Origin: Heyndrickxia acidicola
GTDB lineage: Bacteria; Bacillota; Bacilli; Bacillales; Bacillaceae_C
DNA length: 64,000 nucleotides
Direction of reading: 5' to 3'
Assembly: GCF_001636425.1 (NCBI RefSeq)
Contig: NZ_KV440953.1
Coordinates: forward strand, 3,158,001 to 3,222,000
The position numbers and the translations under genes were made by a program. The notes beneath the pieces are model-generated. The model ran no database searches. It was given only the letters and a program-made list of their open reading frames with translations, and was not told the DNA's origin. This document shows, in pieces, positions 20,572-29,544 of the stretch; within the stretch, counting starts at the first letter, position 1; each line of letters begins with the position of its first letter.

Positions 20572-21023
20572 GAATGTTCTTTTACCTCCTTATAGTGAAT
20601 GACCATTTGATAATTTCCAGCCATGTTATCCTGCATCCATAAGTCATATTCAATGGTTAGGGTTCCTTTAATAAGCTCACCTGCATGTTCCCTCACATGG
20701 TCCAATTGTTTTGTATCTGTCGATAATAGCAAAGTTCCATACGGGCTGTCATAGGATCCATTCTTTTTACCATTCCGGTTAAAGGGTAGCCGCATTTTGA
20801 GAGCACCGCTGCGAAGGATTAAAGCATTATCATCAGATAACTTCACAATTGTATGTATGGTTCCATCTTCTAATACTTCATCATATTTTAAAAAAGCCGC
20901 ATTTCCTTTTTCATAATAACGGCCAAATAATGCAAGTTCGAAAGTGTCTGCCTGTTCGTCCTGCTGCACTTTTGTTTTTAAGTGAACTTTGACCGGAAGC
21001 TCTTTTGTTGTTCCAACTGTCAA
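20568..21023 (-). CDS. ywiB: YwiB family protein (DUF1934, small beta-barrel)
   Basis: About 151 aa, beta-rich protein typical of the calycin-like DUF1934 family found upstream of argS in many Firmicutes. Function is unknown; there is no membrane segment or signal peptide. The start is uncertain. The open frame begins with GTG at 21032, but the ribosome site AAAAAGGA lies only one base before it, so I prefer the TTG at 21023, about 10 bases after that site. The TGA stop overlaps the argS ATG. Conserved-looking blocks are [22 protein letters not shown] and [20 protein letters not shown]. Confidence 0.85.
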   Translation of the reverse strand: MTVGTTKELPVKVHLKTKVQQDEQADTFELALFGRYYEKGNAAFLKYDEVLEDGTIHTIVKLSDDNALILRSGALKMRLPFNRNGKKNGSYDSPYGTLLLSTDTKQLDHVREHAGELIKGTLTIEYDLWMQDNMAGNYQMVIHYKEVKEHS

Positions 21024-21097
21024 ACCATTCACATCCTTTTTATCATTATAACCTTTTAATTATAAAAATAAATACAGGGAAAATCAATTGGATAAAA

Positions 21098-21135
21098 GAA
21101 AAGCGCAAGCGCCTTGCTCATCGGCATACGGATAC
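21098..21135 (+). repeat. 5' fragment of structured repeat family A
   Basis: AAAGAAAAGCGCAAGCGCC followed by TTGCTCATCGGCATACGGATAC matches the first 40 bases of the copies at 2181 and 52679; the remainder is absent. Confidence 0.75.
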
Positions 21136-21154
21136 ATAATTTATTAAATAATCC

Positions 21155-21191
21155 GCAAAAAAGACTGAGCCTCAAAACTGCTCAGTCTGTT
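21155..21191 (-). terminator. Terminator of speE-speB
   Basis: AGACTGAGC (21162-21170) pairs with GCTCAGTCT (21180-21188); on the minus strand it is followed by TTTTTT. Confidence 0.85.
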
Positions 21192-21209
21192 CCTGTCTAA
21201 TAAATATTT

Positions 21210-22082
21210 TTATTTTACCCATCCAAGAAGCATTTCGCGAATAAGCTTGCTCGCTGTATTAGCCGTTTGCTCTGATGAATCATAAATAGGAGCTACTTCG
21301 ACTAAATCACCGCCGACTACATTAACCTTGGATCGCGCAATTTCGTGTATAGAGGCTAAAAGCTCTTTGGAGGTAATGCCTCCGCAATCTACTGTTCCTG
21401 TTCCCGGAGCATGCGCTGGATCTAAAACATCAATATCAATTGTAACGTAAACTGCACGTCCGGCAAGCTTAGGAAGAATTTCTTTTAATGGTTCCAGTAC
21501 CTCAAATTTGGCTATGTACATGCCGTTTTCTTTTGCCCATTGGAATTCTTCCTTCATGCCAGAGCGAATTCCGAAAGAATAAACATTTTCAGGGCCAATC
21601 AGATCAGCGATTTTCCGAATTGGAGTGGAATGAGAAAGCGCCTCTCCTTCATATTGCGTACGGAGGTCTGTGTGGGCATCCATGTGTATAATAGCAAGGT
21701 CAGGGTACTTTTTATACATGGCTTTCATGACTGGCCAGGATACAAGGTGTTCGCCGCCCATGCCAAGAGGGAACTTATTATCCTTCAGCAGCCCGGAAAT
21801 GTACTCTTCAATCAATTCTATGCTCCTTTGGGGATTTCCAAAAGGCAAAGGAATGTCGCCTGCGTCAAAATACTTTACTTCTTCTAATTCGCGATCTAAA
21901 TATGGGCTGTATTCTTCCAGCCCGATAGATACTTCCCTAATACGGGCAGGGCCAAAACGGGATCCAGGTCGGTAGCTGACGGTCCAATCCATTGGCATGC
22001 CATACAAAACGACCTTACTATCCTCATAGTGGGGATGGCTCCCAATAAAAACGTTACCAGAATAAGCTTCATCAAATTTCAT
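21210..22082 (-). CDS. speB: Agmatinase
   Basis: 290-aa binuclear-manganese ureohydrolase converting agmatine to putrescine and urea. The metal-binding motifs of the arginase family are all visible: GMGGEHLVSWP (His near 110), HMDAHTDLR (near 133-141) and DIDVLDPAHAPGTGT (near 214), with EVAPIYD at the C-terminus. The ATG at 22082 follows AGAGGTG. It lies 93 bases after speE on the same strand and ends at a strong terminator. Together they form the arginine-agmatine-putrescine-spermidine route; the arginine decarboxylase speA is not in this window. Confidence 0.96.
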   Translation of the reverse strand: MKFDEAYSGNVFIGSHPHYEDSKVVLYGMPMDWTVSYRPGSRFGPARIREVSIGLEEYSPYLDRELEEVKYFDAGDIPLPFGNPQRSIELIEEYISGLLKDNKFPLGMGGEHLVSWPVMKAMYKKYPDLAIIHMDAHTDLRTQYEGEALSHSTPIRKIADLIGPENVYSFGIRSGMKEEFQWAKENGMYIAKFEVLEPLKEILPKLAGRAVYVTIDIDVLDPAHAPGTGTVDCGGITSKELLASIHEIARSKVNVVGGDLVEVAPIYDSSEQTANTASKLIREMLLGWVK

Positions 22083-22175
22083 TTTTACACCTCTTCTTCA
22101 TTGGCTGTTTTTTTTGCATTTGCGTAGTCATTTTAAAAGGTACCAGGCGATGATAGAACTGGTACCTTAATTGAA

Positions 22176-23006
22176 TTACTTCGTAAGGTCTTGTACAAAT
22201 TTAGGCAGAACGAACGCCGCTTTGTGCAATTCCTTTGTATAGTATTTTGTTTCAATATCGTGGAAGCGGTCTTCACTTACTTCTAGTGGGTCATGCTTCT
22301 TTGAACCGAGTGTAAATGTCCACATACCGCTCGGATAGGTTGGTACATTAGCAATATAAAGACGTGTAATAGGGAAGATTTCCTTTACATCCTTTTGCAC
22401 AGTTTGAATTAGATCTGCTTTAAACCAAGGATTGTCGGTTTGAGCAACAAAAATTCCGTCCTCTTTGAGCGCCTTTGAAATTCCAGCATAAAAGCCTTTT
22501 GTGAATAAGTTTACTGCAGGTCCAACCGGCTCTGTAGAGTCTACCATAATAACGTCATATTCATTCTCACTTTGAGCAATGTGCATAAAGCCGTCATCAA
22601 CCTGAACATCTACTCTTTCATTTTCAAGTTCGCCTGCAATAGACGGAAGAAATTTTTTCGAATACTCAATAACTTTCCCGTCAATATCAACTAAAACAGC
22701 TTTCTTTACACTTGGATGCTTAAGGATTTCTCTGATTACTCCTCCATCTCCTCCTCCAACTACAAGTACTTTCTCGGGATTTGGATGAGTAAATAAAGGT
22801 ACATGCGCAACCATTTCATGGTAAACAAATTCATCTTTTTCTGTTGTCATTACCATTCCATCCAGCAAAAGCATGTTACCCCATTCAGCAGTTTCAACCA
22901 TTTCAAGATCTTGAAATTCTGTTTTCTCTGTATGTAAAGTTTTATTAATCTTCATGGTGATTCCGTAGTTATCTGTCTGCTTTTCTGTAAACCATAGTCC
23001 TGCCAT
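22176..23006 (-). CDS. speE: Spermidine synthase
   Basis: Aminopropyltransferase moving an aminopropyl group from decarboxylated S-adenosylmethionine to putrescine. It is 276 aa from the ATG at 23006, the same length as the B. subtilis enzyme; AAAGGA is 8 bases upstream, while the in-frame ATG at 23045 has no site. It is recognised by the N-terminal [16 protein letters not shown], the [12 protein letters not shown] cofactor loop (near 83), VDIDGKVI, and the catalytic [10 protein letters not shown] (Asp near 158), then QTDNPWF. It is the first gene of speE-speB and divergent from pbpG. Confidence 0.97.
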   Translation of the reverse strand: MAGLWFTEKQTDNYGITMKINKTLHTEKTEFQDLEMVETAEWGNMLLLDGMVMTTEKDEFVYHEMVAHVPLFTHPNPEKVLVVGGGDGGVIREILKHPSVKKAVLVDIDGKVIEYSKKFLPSIAGELENERVDVQVDDGFMHIAQSENEYDVIMVDSTEPVGPAVNLFTKGFYAGISKALKEDGIFVAQTDNPWFKADLIQTVQKDVKEIFPITRLYIANVPTYPSGMWTFTLGSKKHDPLEVSEDRFHDIETKYYTKELHKAAFVLPKFVQDLTK

Positions 23007-23351
23007 TCCATTCATCCTTTCATTTTCAGATGCTAGAGGCATCAAGTTCTTAAAATTGTAAGATATTTTTACCTGCTTGTTTATTATTTCTTCCCTCAGA
23101 CAATAAATACAAACATGAGAAAAAGTATAGTAAATTCCACTGAAAATGCAAGTAAAATTTTTTTTGTTTATCCACTTTTCTACCTATCTATTCTCAGCTT
23201 TCACCTCAAACCCTATATTTTGCGGCTATTTGAGCCCGCCATACTTTTTTAACTCCTTGACGTTTAAAACAGCTGCCAATTCTTCATACTGAATTAATAA
23301 GTGTCTGAATGAAATCGTTATACATTCTTTCTATCGAAAGAGGTGATCGTC
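23007..23351. other. Divergent regulatory region between speE and pbpG
   Basis: About 340 AT-rich bases that must hold the promoters of both genes. CTTGACG near 23255 and TATACATTC near 23317 are candidate elements but I could not fit a confident promoter. B. subtilis pbpG is transcribed in the forespore, and no clear sigma-F site was found by eye. Confidence 0.4.
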
Positions 23352-25412
23352 ATGGAAACGATGACACATCCTAAAAATCAAAAACCTAAACGGTACACGC
23401 GCTTATTGATTCTTGCCATTTTGCTTCTTTTTTCTGTCATTGCTATTTTTGTGCTTGCCGTGCTTATATATGCTAAAATTCTCGGCCCTCCTCCCCTGGC
23501 GGTTCCACAGTCCACGCTGTATTACTCAGACAATGGAACATTAATCGGAGAAAGTGATAATGGCCAGAAACGTTATTGGGTTCCTTTAAAAGACATCTCC
23601 CAGAATTCTATCAACTCAACTTTGTCCATTGAGGATAAAAATTTTTATTATCACCATGGATTTGATTTTAAACGAATGGCTGGTGCTATTCTTACAGACG
23701 CGATAGCAAGGAAGAAGGTTCAGGGAGCCAGCACCATTACACAGCAATATGCACGGAATTTATTTTTAACAATGGACAAGACCTGGACAAGAAAAATTTC
23801 CGAGGCTTTTTATACGATCCGCCTTGAAATGAACTACAGTAAAAACCAAATTCTCGAGGGCTACCTGAATACCATTAATTATGGCCATGGTGCATATGGC
23901 ATTCAAGCAGCCAGCCAGCTCTATTTTGGAAAAGACGCCAGCAATTTAACATTGGGAGAAGCTGCTATGCTGGCAGGCATACCAAAAGGGCCGAGCATCT
24001 ACTCACCTCTTGATTCATATGAAAAGGCAAAAAAACGGCAAGTAACCGTTCTGCATTCAATGTTTGTAAACGGATTTATAACGAAGAAAGAGGCACTTGC
24101 AGCAGCACAACAAAAAATAACGATAAAAGGTCAATTTCCTGTTTCAAAAGAGAGGTTCGCTCCTTATTTCCAGGATGTTGTAAAACAAGAGCTAAAAACT
24201 AAGCTTGGTCTAGATGAAAGAACCATTGCATTGGGAGGACTCAAGGTGTATACGACCCTGGATATAAATCAGCAAAAAATAGCAGAAAATGTAGTGAAGG
24301 ATACCATTTCAAACCAATCAGCTATTCAGTTAGGCTTTGTGGCAATGGATCCCTCTACAGGAAATGTAACAGCTCTTATAGGCGGGCGTAATTATCAAGC
24401 CAGTCCCTACAACAGGGCAGTACAGGCCCTCCGTCAGCCGGGATCGACCATCAAGCCAATGCTTTATTACGCTGCTCTAAACAATGGGTTTACACCTGTG
24501 ACGATGATGAAAAGTGCACCTACTACTTTTCATTTTGATAACGGCAAGGCTGAATATACACCTCATAACTTTAATAATGAATATGCAGATGGAGATATTA
24601 CACTCGCTCAGGCATTGGCACTATCCGATAACATTTACGCTGTAAAAACAAACCTTTTCTTAGGCCCGGACACCCTTGTCAAAACGGCTAAGCAATTCGG
24701 TATTACAACAAAAATGAAGGCCGTTCCCTCTCTTGCACTAGGTACTTCGGGTGTTCATGTATTGGATATGGTCCATGCTTATAGTCTTCTTGCCAATGGC
24801 GGGAAGGAAATTGAACCTACCTTTATTCGTAAAGTTGTAGATAGCAAAGGAAAGGTTCTATATGAATCAGAACCAGAAAAGAAGCAGATTTTAAATAAGG
24901 ACAATGCATTTGTCATGACACAGATGATGACTGGAATATTTGATAAAAGGCTGAATGGCTATGGGACGGTAACGGGAGCTTCTATTGTAGGACAGACAAC
25001 ACGGCCATATGCAGGAAAATCGGGATCGACTAATACAGACAGCTGGATGATTGGTTTCGCCCCTCAGCTGACTGCGGGCGTTTGGACCGGTTATGACAAT
25101 GGAGGAGAAATTACTTTAACAGCAGATAAACTCTATGCCAAAAAGATTTGGGTGAGTTTTATGGAAAAAGCTTTGCAGGATAAACCGATACAAATGTTCA
25201 ATCCTCCAAAGGGAGTAATCGGCCTTCCTATAGACCTGGCAAGTGGAAAATTAGCGGCCCCTGAATGCAGCAAATCTTCCAGGCTTATGTATTTTGTAAA
25301 AGGTACTCAACCGACCGAAACCTGTTCATCTATAAAAACAACCGGTAAAGATGGCAAACATACGAATAAAAAGACAAAAAGCTGGCTAAACAAGCTCTTT
25401 CATTGGTTTTAG
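23352..25412 (+). CDS. pbpG: Class A penicillin-binding protein (PbpG type)
   Basis: Bifunctional peptidoglycan glycosyltransferase and transpeptidase, 686 aa, anchored by one N-terminal helix (about residues 17-43) and acting outside the membrane. Transglycosylase domain: IEDKNFYYHHGFD (catalytic Glu near 92), QGASTITQQYARN, then an AGIPKGP block. Transpeptidase domain: SxxK in PGSTIKP (Ser near 364), SDN near 423 and KSGS near 555. The ATG at 23352 follows AGAGGTG; the in-frame GTG at 23343 is inside that site. In B. subtilis PbpG is made in the forespore and, with PbpF, directs spore wall synthesis. A structured repeat starts directly after the TAG stop. Confidence 0.93.
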   Translation: METMTHPKNQKPKRYTRLLILAILLLFSVIAIFVLAVLIYAKILGPPPLAVPQSTLYYSDNGTLIGESDNGQKRYWVPLKDISQNSINSTLSIEDKNFYYHHGFDFKRMAGAILTDAIARKKVQGASTITQQYARNLFLTMDKTWTRKISEAFYTIRLEMNYSKNQILEGYLNTINYGHGAYGIQAASQLYFGKDASNLTLGEAAMLAGIPKGPSIYSPLDSYEKAKKRQVTVLHSMFVNGFITKKEALAAAQQKITIKGQFPVSKERFAPYFQDVVKQELKTKLGLDERTIALGGLKVYTTLDINQQKIAENVVKDTISNQSAIQLGFVAMDPSTGNVTALIGGRNYQASPYNRAVQALRQPGSTIKPMLYYAALNNGFTPVTMMKSAPTTFHFDNGKAEYTPHNFNNEYADGDITLAQALALSDNIYAVKTNLFLGPDTLVKTAKQFGITTKMKAVPSLALGTSGVHVLDMVHAYSLLANGGKEIEPTFIRKVVDSKGKVLYESEPEKKQILNKDNAFVMTQMMTGIFDKRLNGYGTVTGASIVGQTTRPYAGKSGSTNTDSWMIGFAPQLTAGVWTGYDNGGEITLTADKLYAKKIWVSFMEKALQDKPIQMFNPPKGVIGLPIDLASGKLAAPECSKSSRLMYFVKGTQPTETCSSIKTTGKDGKHTNKKTKSWLNKLFHWF

Positions 25413-25539
25413 GAAGAAAAGCGGAAGGCACCTGCCTATCGGCGACCAGCATTAGACAGACGGTTTGAGAGGTTTGCTCTTCAATCTCTCGGACCGTTTG
25501 GCTAATGACCTCGAGCCGATGGTGCCTGTAGCTGGACAA
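25413..25539 (+). repeat. Structured dispersed repeat, family B copy 1
   Basis: About 125 bp running GAAAAGCGGAAGG to AGCTGGACAA. Nested stems: GGCACC with GGTGCC, ATCGGC with GCCGAT, CATTAG with CTAATG, and ACGGTTTGAGAG with CTCTCGGACCGT. Fixed single-stranded pieces GACCAG and ACCTCGA lie between stems. It shares these fixed pieces with the copies at 59461-59710, but the stems carry compensating differences. It begins one base after the pbpG stop codon; a further partial start (GAAAAGCAGAAAGCGACG) follows at 25542. Confidence 0.88.
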
Positions 25540-25635
25540 TTGAAAAGCAGAAAGCGACGTTTAGCGGCATACGAACTCTACAGCTGCTTGAAACCAACCT
25601 CTTAAATCTTATAACCAGGTATTCTTTCTCTTCAA

Positions 25636-25680
25636 CAATAAAAACTCCATGGTATGCCCCTGGAGTTTTTATTGTTTTTT
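25636..25680 (+). terminator. Terminator of pbpG
   Basis: CAATAAAAACTCCA (25636-25649) pairs with TGGAGTTTTTATTG (25661-25674), then TTTTTT. The structured repeat therefore lies inside the pbpG transcript. Confidence 0.9.
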
Positions 25681-25717
25681 AAATGTTCAAGGAAGCGTTT
25701 TTTACTATTTCCATGTT

Positions 25718-25752
25718 GAAAACGGCTCGTTTTTCAGCTTATTTTACAATAG
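25718..25752. repeat. Fragment of the four-way-junction repeat family
   Basis: GTTGAAAACGGCTCGTTTTTCAGCTTATTTTACAATAGAGAAAG is, in two halves, the left end of the element seen complete at 46808-46955 (CTGTTGTTTTTTAGCTCATT then TTACAGTAAAGAAAG). No right half is present. Confidence 0.55.
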
Positions 25753-25804
25753 AGAAAGCCTGACTAACCAACAGAGGTTTGACTACTCTGCACCCAGGCT
25801 TTCC
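25750..25804 (-). terminator. Terminator of ywhC-ywhD, overlapping the ywhD end
   Basis: GAAAGCCTG near 25754-25762 pairs with CAGGCTTTC near 25795-25803; T-rich sequence follows on the minus strand. The ywhD stop codon lies inside the hairpin. Confidence 0.65.
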
Positions 25805-26295
25805 CTTAGCTCAGGACTGGAAAACTCCCACATTTTCTCATCATGTTTTTTTAGAAATTCAGCCAGTACCTGCTTTGATTTTGAATCCATCTCGTCTACC
25901 ATGATGCGGCGCTTTAAAGATTTATCCAGCTTATTGACATGCTCAGGCAAAGACTTGTAGCCGCGTCTCGCTTCCTGATTCACCGTCATTTCACAGGCCG
26001 TTACTCCAGCATAGTAATGCCCTTCCGGCTTACGGTCAATAGTCACCCAAACAATCCAGTAGGGCTTAGCGCCTTCAGGTACTTCATTCTTATCAGGGAG
26101 GAACTTAATCCTTTTTTCGACAGCACTGCGCGCATGCATGGCTCCAATATCAACAAAAGCCTCGCCTTCCTCTACATCAATAATGACAGGTGAGACATTC
26201 TCAAGGCTTAAAGAGCCTATCCCGTACCCTCGATGGCCATCTGTTGGATCATTTTTTATAATATTAAATTCCAGCTTTTTCTTACTGCTATCCAT
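25783..26295 (-). CDS. ywhD: YwhD family protein, function unknown
   Basis: 170-aa soluble protein of the Bacillaceae YwhD family. Visible blocks are GHRGYGIGSLSLENVSPVIID, DIGAMHARSAVEKRIKF and KPYWIVWVTIDRKPEGHYYAGVTACEM. There are no recognised catalytic motifs, signal peptide or membrane segments. The ATG at 26295 follows GGAGGAGG. It lies 17 bases after ywhC on the same strand, so the two form an operon. The conserved pairing with a site-2-type protease in this genus suggests a functional link, but nothing in the sequence says what it is. Confidence 0.88.
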   Translation of the reverse strand: MDSSKKKLEFNIIKNDPTDGHRGYGIGSLSLENVSPVIIDVEEGEAFVDIGAMHARSAVEKRIKFLPDKNEVPEGAKPYWIVWVTIDRKPEGHYYAGVTACEMTVNQEARRGYKSLPEHVNKLDKSLKRRIMVDEMDSKSKQVLAEFLKKHDEKMWEFSSPELRESLGAE

Positions 26296-26312
26296 CGTGA
26301 AACCTCCTCCTG

Positions 26313-26963
26313 CTACATAAACATTGAAAATATGCTATTAAAGCTATTAGTTGCCCAATGCGATACCCAATTAATATATGGACTGATTGTGTAATTGCTA
26401 AGCGGTGTGACCATAAGGACCAAAAACACCAGAATACTGTATTGCTCCCAGCCTGTCAGCTTTGCTCTTAGGTTCGGGCTCACCAGATCCTCAATAATGC
26501 GGTAGCCATCAAGCGGAGGAAGCGGAACCAAGTTAAAAGCAAACAGCATAAGATTAAGTGAAACAAAGTAATTAAAAAATTTCGTTACATTGGGCCAATT
26601 TGCTGCGGCTCCGGAAAATACTAGATAAAATAATATCCCAAATCCTATAAAGGCAAGCAGAAAATTACTGATTGGCCCCATAATGGATACCAGGATCCCG
26701 GCCGCCCTCGGATTTTTAAAATGGTATCTGTTTACCGGCACTGGCCTTGCCCAGCCGATACCAGCAAAGAAAATCAGCAGCGTACCAAACGGATCCAAGT
26801 GCTGTATAGGATTTAAAGTAAGCCTGCCCTGTTTCTTTGCAGTTTGATCCCCAAATTTATAAGCTGTATATGCGTGTGCAAACTCATGTACGGTGAACGC
26901 GATAATAAGTGTCAAAGCAACAAACGGCAATTCAGATAATGTATAAGCTAAATGAAATCCCAC
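26313..26963 (-). CDS. ywhC: Site-2-type (M50 family) membrane metalloprotease
   Basis: 216-aa integral membrane zinc protease of the rhomboid-like S2P/SREBP family, with about five or six membrane helices. The zinc site HEFAH is in the first helix (residues 26-30), and the third ligand is in the conserved LPPLDGYRI motif (near 145). A GPISNFLLAF motif near 93 is also typical. The GTG at 26963 is the start, with AAGGGG seven bases before it. The substrate is unknown. It is followed at once by ywhD, matching B. subtilis gene order. No PDZ domain is present, so it belongs to the minimal subgroup. Confidence 0.92.
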   Translation of the reverse strand: MGFHLAYTLSELPFVALTLIIAFTVHEFAHAYTAYKFGDQTAKKQGRLTLNPIQHLDPFGTLLIFFAGIGWARPVPVNRYHFKNPRAAGILVSIMGPISNFLLAFIGFGILFYLVFSGAAANWPNVTKFFNYFVSLNLMLFAFNLVPLPPLDGYRIIEDLVSPNLRAKLTGWEQYSILVFLVLMVTPLSNYTISPYINWVSHWATNSFNSIFSMFM

Positions 26964-27120
26964 AGCCTATCCCCTTTAATTTAGAATCTATCAATCATTA
27001 GTATACAAAATTCATTCCATTTATTCATGCTTTAAGTTTAGAAATACGCTTGCATCCATATATAAAAAAGCATACACTTTTCTTGGAATCATTCATTTTA
27101 TATATAAAGGAGTAGATCAT

Positions 27121-27303
27121 ATGCCATATGTTACAGTAAAAATGCTAGAAGGGCGTACAGATGAACAAAAGAAAGCCCTTATCGAAAAAGTGACAGAAGC
27201 AGTAAGCGAAACAGTAGATGCTCCAAAAGAAAAGATTGTTGTCTTTATTGAAGAAATGTCCAAGAGCCATTATGGAGTGGCCGGAAAAAGGCTGAATGAC
27301 TAA
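27121..27303 (+). CDS. ywhB: 4-oxalocrotonate tautomerase family protein
   Basis: 60-aa tautomerase subunit. The catalytic residue is the N-terminal proline exposed after Met removal (MPYVTVKMLEGRTDEQKK). The second half contains the family's EKIVVFIEEMSKSHYGVAGKR with the arginine involved in catalysis. The length is typical for the hexameric members. The ATG at 27121 follows AAAGGAG. It is a stand-alone gene with a possible promoter TTGCAT-17-TACACT at about 27050-27080. The physiological substrate is unknown; the B. subtilis relative has weak 2-hydroxymuconate tautomerase activity. Confidence 0.92.
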   Translation: MPYVTVKMLEGRTDEQKKALIEKVTEAVSETVDAPKEKIVVFIEEMSKSHYGVAGKRLND

Positions 27304-27319
27304 TCAAGATGAACAGAGC

Positions 27320-27368
27320 CTAAAACAAAAAGCTAAGCCTTTCATTGAAGCTTAGCTTTTTGTTTTAG
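27320..27368. terminator. Bidirectional terminator between ywhB and ywgA
   Basis: A perfect 18-bp stem: CTAAAACAAAAAGCTAAG (27320-27337) against CTTAGCTTTTTGTTTTAG (27351-27368). The right arm also encodes the last residues of ywgA, whose stop codon is in the loop. Confidence 0.88.
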
Positions 27369-27851
27369 TTGTTCAATATAAAGATACGCTTCCTCAATTT
27401 CCTGTTCGGAGTATTGCTGCTTTGCCTTTAGTGTCATGATTTTTTCTGTAACCTCTTCCCTGGATAGAGAATCAAAAAACAAAACCGTTGAAATCAGCTC
27501 TAAAAAGCGTGCAGTTTGTCCATTTAAATCCTGCAAGCATGTATCAAGATGGGGCATTTTCGACTCATATAAGCTTAAAAACTCTTTTCCATTATCGGTT
27601 AGAGTGTATCGATATTGTGAATATCCGCCCTTCTTCTCTTTTACCTCGTTAATAAATCCAAGATTAAAAAGCTCTTCTACCCGGAGTGTCAGTTCCTCTG
27701 AATAAGGACCATAAAAATGAAATTGAAATTTTTCCTGAAAAGGAAAAGCAAGCTTTTTTGAAATATAAATCATTTTTTGCAGTTTTTTTCGTCCAACAAT
27801 CTCCCCTGAAACCGCTAATGCACTCATCAATCGAACATGATCATTTAACAA
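27342..27851 (-). CDS. ywgA: YwgA family protein
   Basis: 169-aa soluble protein, function unknown. The first 100 residues look like a winged-helix domain (LMSALAVSGEIVGRKKLQKMIYISKKL followed by a beta hairpin YSQYRYTLTDNGKEFL), so DNA binding or a protein-interaction role is possible. A helical C-terminal region ends in Lys-rich EQLKQKAKLQ. The start is TTG at 27851, with AGGAG about 10 bases upstream; no better start exists. It is 91 bases after ywfO on the same strand and conserved beside it in Bacillus, suggesting joint expression. Confidence 0.87.
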   Translation of the reverse strand: MLNDHVRLMSALAVSGEIVGRKKLQKMIYISKKLAFPFQEKFQFHFYGPYSEELTLRVEELFNLGFINEVKEKKGGYSQYRYTLTDNGKEFLSLYESKMPHLDTCLQDLNGQTARFLELISTVLFFDSLSREEVTEKIMTLKAKQQYSEQEIEEAYLYIEQLKQKAKLQ

Positions 27852-27942
27852 AGAATCTCATCTCCTGTTTTTAGTAAAACGGCCACCAGTTTATTCTCTG
27901 TTGTCTACTCTGATGGAAAAAATAGCAATGGGCTTCTGCCCG

Positions 27943-29247
27943 TTATAAGCTTTCTAAGATGGAACGGATTTCTCTTTTCACTTCAAGATTTCCTGAATCA
28001 CTGTAGATTAAATCCTCAGGATAATAGAGCTTATGGTCCGTCCGCTTCTTTCCTGAAATGGCATCCACAATGTCTGATTCCCTTGAAAGTTCGCGGAGCT
28101 CACCAGTTTGCTTCAATAGGTAGATTGGAAGCCTCTCTTCCTCTTCCCCTGGACGATAAAAATCGTAGCCTAAATCAGAGGAGGAATCCACTACCAGATA
28201 ATAATCCGGATCCAATCCAGCTTCACGAAACAGCTTTTCCAGCTGGCTATGTATCTTGAACTGACGGCCAGGATCGAACTCAGCATATTGAAAGAGGTTC
28301 CTGTCCATAAACCTTGAACATAGATCACTTAAAATAGGGTCTTCCTCTTCCTGCCACATTTGAAAATAATATAGTATGATATTTTCATCCAACTTTAAAT
28401 AGTCATCTAATGTCATTTCATCCTCAAAAAGGGAATAAAAATGGATAGGATGCTGTTTGAATGAATAGTAATCGGCATGAAGCTCTTTAGCCCGATGCAG
28501 AATTTTTGTGAGAATTACTTCAGCACTTCGCGTAACCGGATGAAAGTAAACCTGCCAATACATTTGATAGCGGCTCATAATATAATCCTCCACTGCATGC
28601 ATTCCGCTGTATTTAAAAACAGCCTGGTCCTCACGGGGACGAATAACCCGAAGAAGCCTTTCTATATCAAAATGCCCATAGCTGACGCCAGTGAAATAGG
28701 CATCCCTTAAAAGGTAGTCCATCCGATCGGCATCCAGCTGACTGGAGATCAAGCTCACCACCAGTTTATCTTCATAAGTTTTCGCAATAACTTCTGCTAC
28801 TCTCTTTGGAAAGTCCTTGCCTGCTTTTTCAAGAACCTTGTTGACCTCTGTATTTCCCATAATAATTTTCTGTGTATATTCCTCATGGTCTAAATGAAAG
28901 ACCTTCTCAAAAGAATGGGAAAATGGGCCGTGCCCCAAATCGTGAAGCAATGCTGCACATAAAGATAGAAGACGGTTATCTTCGTTCCACTCAGGCCTTC
29001 CATGGAAATCATCATCTATGATTCTTCGCACGATTTCATAGACACCGAGTGAATGGTTGAATCTGCTATGTTCTGCTCCATGGAATGTAAAATAGGTTGT
29101 CCCAAGCTGCCGGATACGCCGCAGCCGCTGAAATTCCTTTGTATCAATTAAATCCCAAATGACCCTATCCCTAACATGAACATACCGATGGACAGGATCT
29201 TTAAATACCTTTTCCTCGCTTAATTTCAGTTTGGAATATTCCATCAT
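27943..29247 (-). CDS. ywfO: HD-domain phosphohydrolase (SAMHD1/dGTPase-like, YwfO)
   Basis: 434-aa protein of the HD superfamily, related to deoxynucleoside triphosphate triphosphohydrolases. Metal ligands are visible: HSRFNHSLG (His near 60 and 65), LLHDLGHGPFSHSFE (HD at about 102-103) and SSQLDADRMDYLLRDAYFTGVSYG (Asp near 175). The C-terminal 200 residues are helical, as in the family. The ATG at 29247 or the adjacent one at 29244 could be the start; GGAAGAGGG precedes both. The family hydrolyses dNTPs; the in vivo substrate here is inferred. Confidence 0.92.
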   Translation of the reverse strand: MMEYSKLKLSEEKVFKDPVHRYVHVRDRVIWDLIDTKEFQRLRRIRQLGTTYFTFHGAEHSRFNHSLGVYEIVRRIIDDDFHGRPEWNEDNRLLSLCAALLHDLGHGPFSHSFEKVFHLDHEEYTQKIIMGNTEVNKVLEKAGKDFPKRVAEVIAKTYEDKLVVSLISSQLDADRMDYLLRDAYFTGVSYGHFDIERLLRVIRPREDQAVFKYSGMHAVEDYIMSRYQMYWQVYFHPVTRSAEVILTKILHRAKELHADYYSFKQHPIHFYSLFEDEMTLDDYLKLDENIILYYFQMWQEEEDPILSDLCSRFMDRNLFQYAEFDPGRQFKIHSQLEKLFREAGLDPDYYLVVDSSSDLGYDFYRPGEEEERLPIYLLKQTGELRELSRESDIVDAISGKKRTDHKLYYPEDLIYSDSGNLEVKREIRSILESL

Positions 29248-29398
29248 CTACCCTCTTCCTGCATCTTCATAGCTTTATTATACCCAGTATCCTTTTACAT
29301 TTAAAGCTTGGCCGGTGCTTGAAAAAGTAATAAATTAACAAACTCTGCCTCGTTATATCGTCAAGCCTTCTGCTAATCTTCCTTTTCTTTTTTTAATA

Positions 29399-29510
29399 GG
29401 CTCTGTTAATCTTGCCTATTCATTTCTGCTGCAAGGGAGTCTCCCCGCCGCATGCTCCTGCCGCTCCAATCAATATGGGTATAAAATCAACATTGATTTT
29501 TAACAGAGCC
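29399..29510. repeat. 112-bp inverted-repeat element (GGCTCTGTT ends)
   Basis: Ends GGCTCTGTTAATC and GATTTTTAACAGAGCC are inverted repeats with a small bulge. The centre contains GGGAGTCTCCCCGCCG and CCGCTCCAATCAAT, related to the common Bacillus repeat. A similar 114-bp element is at 47077-47190 and a shorter one at 55105-55171. It looks like a non-autonomous, decayed element; no target duplication is clear. Confidence 0.6.
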
Positions 29511-29544
29511 TCTCATAAAAACCCCTTTCGAAAAGATAACGCTA

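Noticed and set aside
23165-23180. DnaA box (TTATCCAC) near speE/pbpG
   Set aside because: A single imperfect 9-mer in AT-rich DNA; no cluster and no AT-rich unwinding element beside it.
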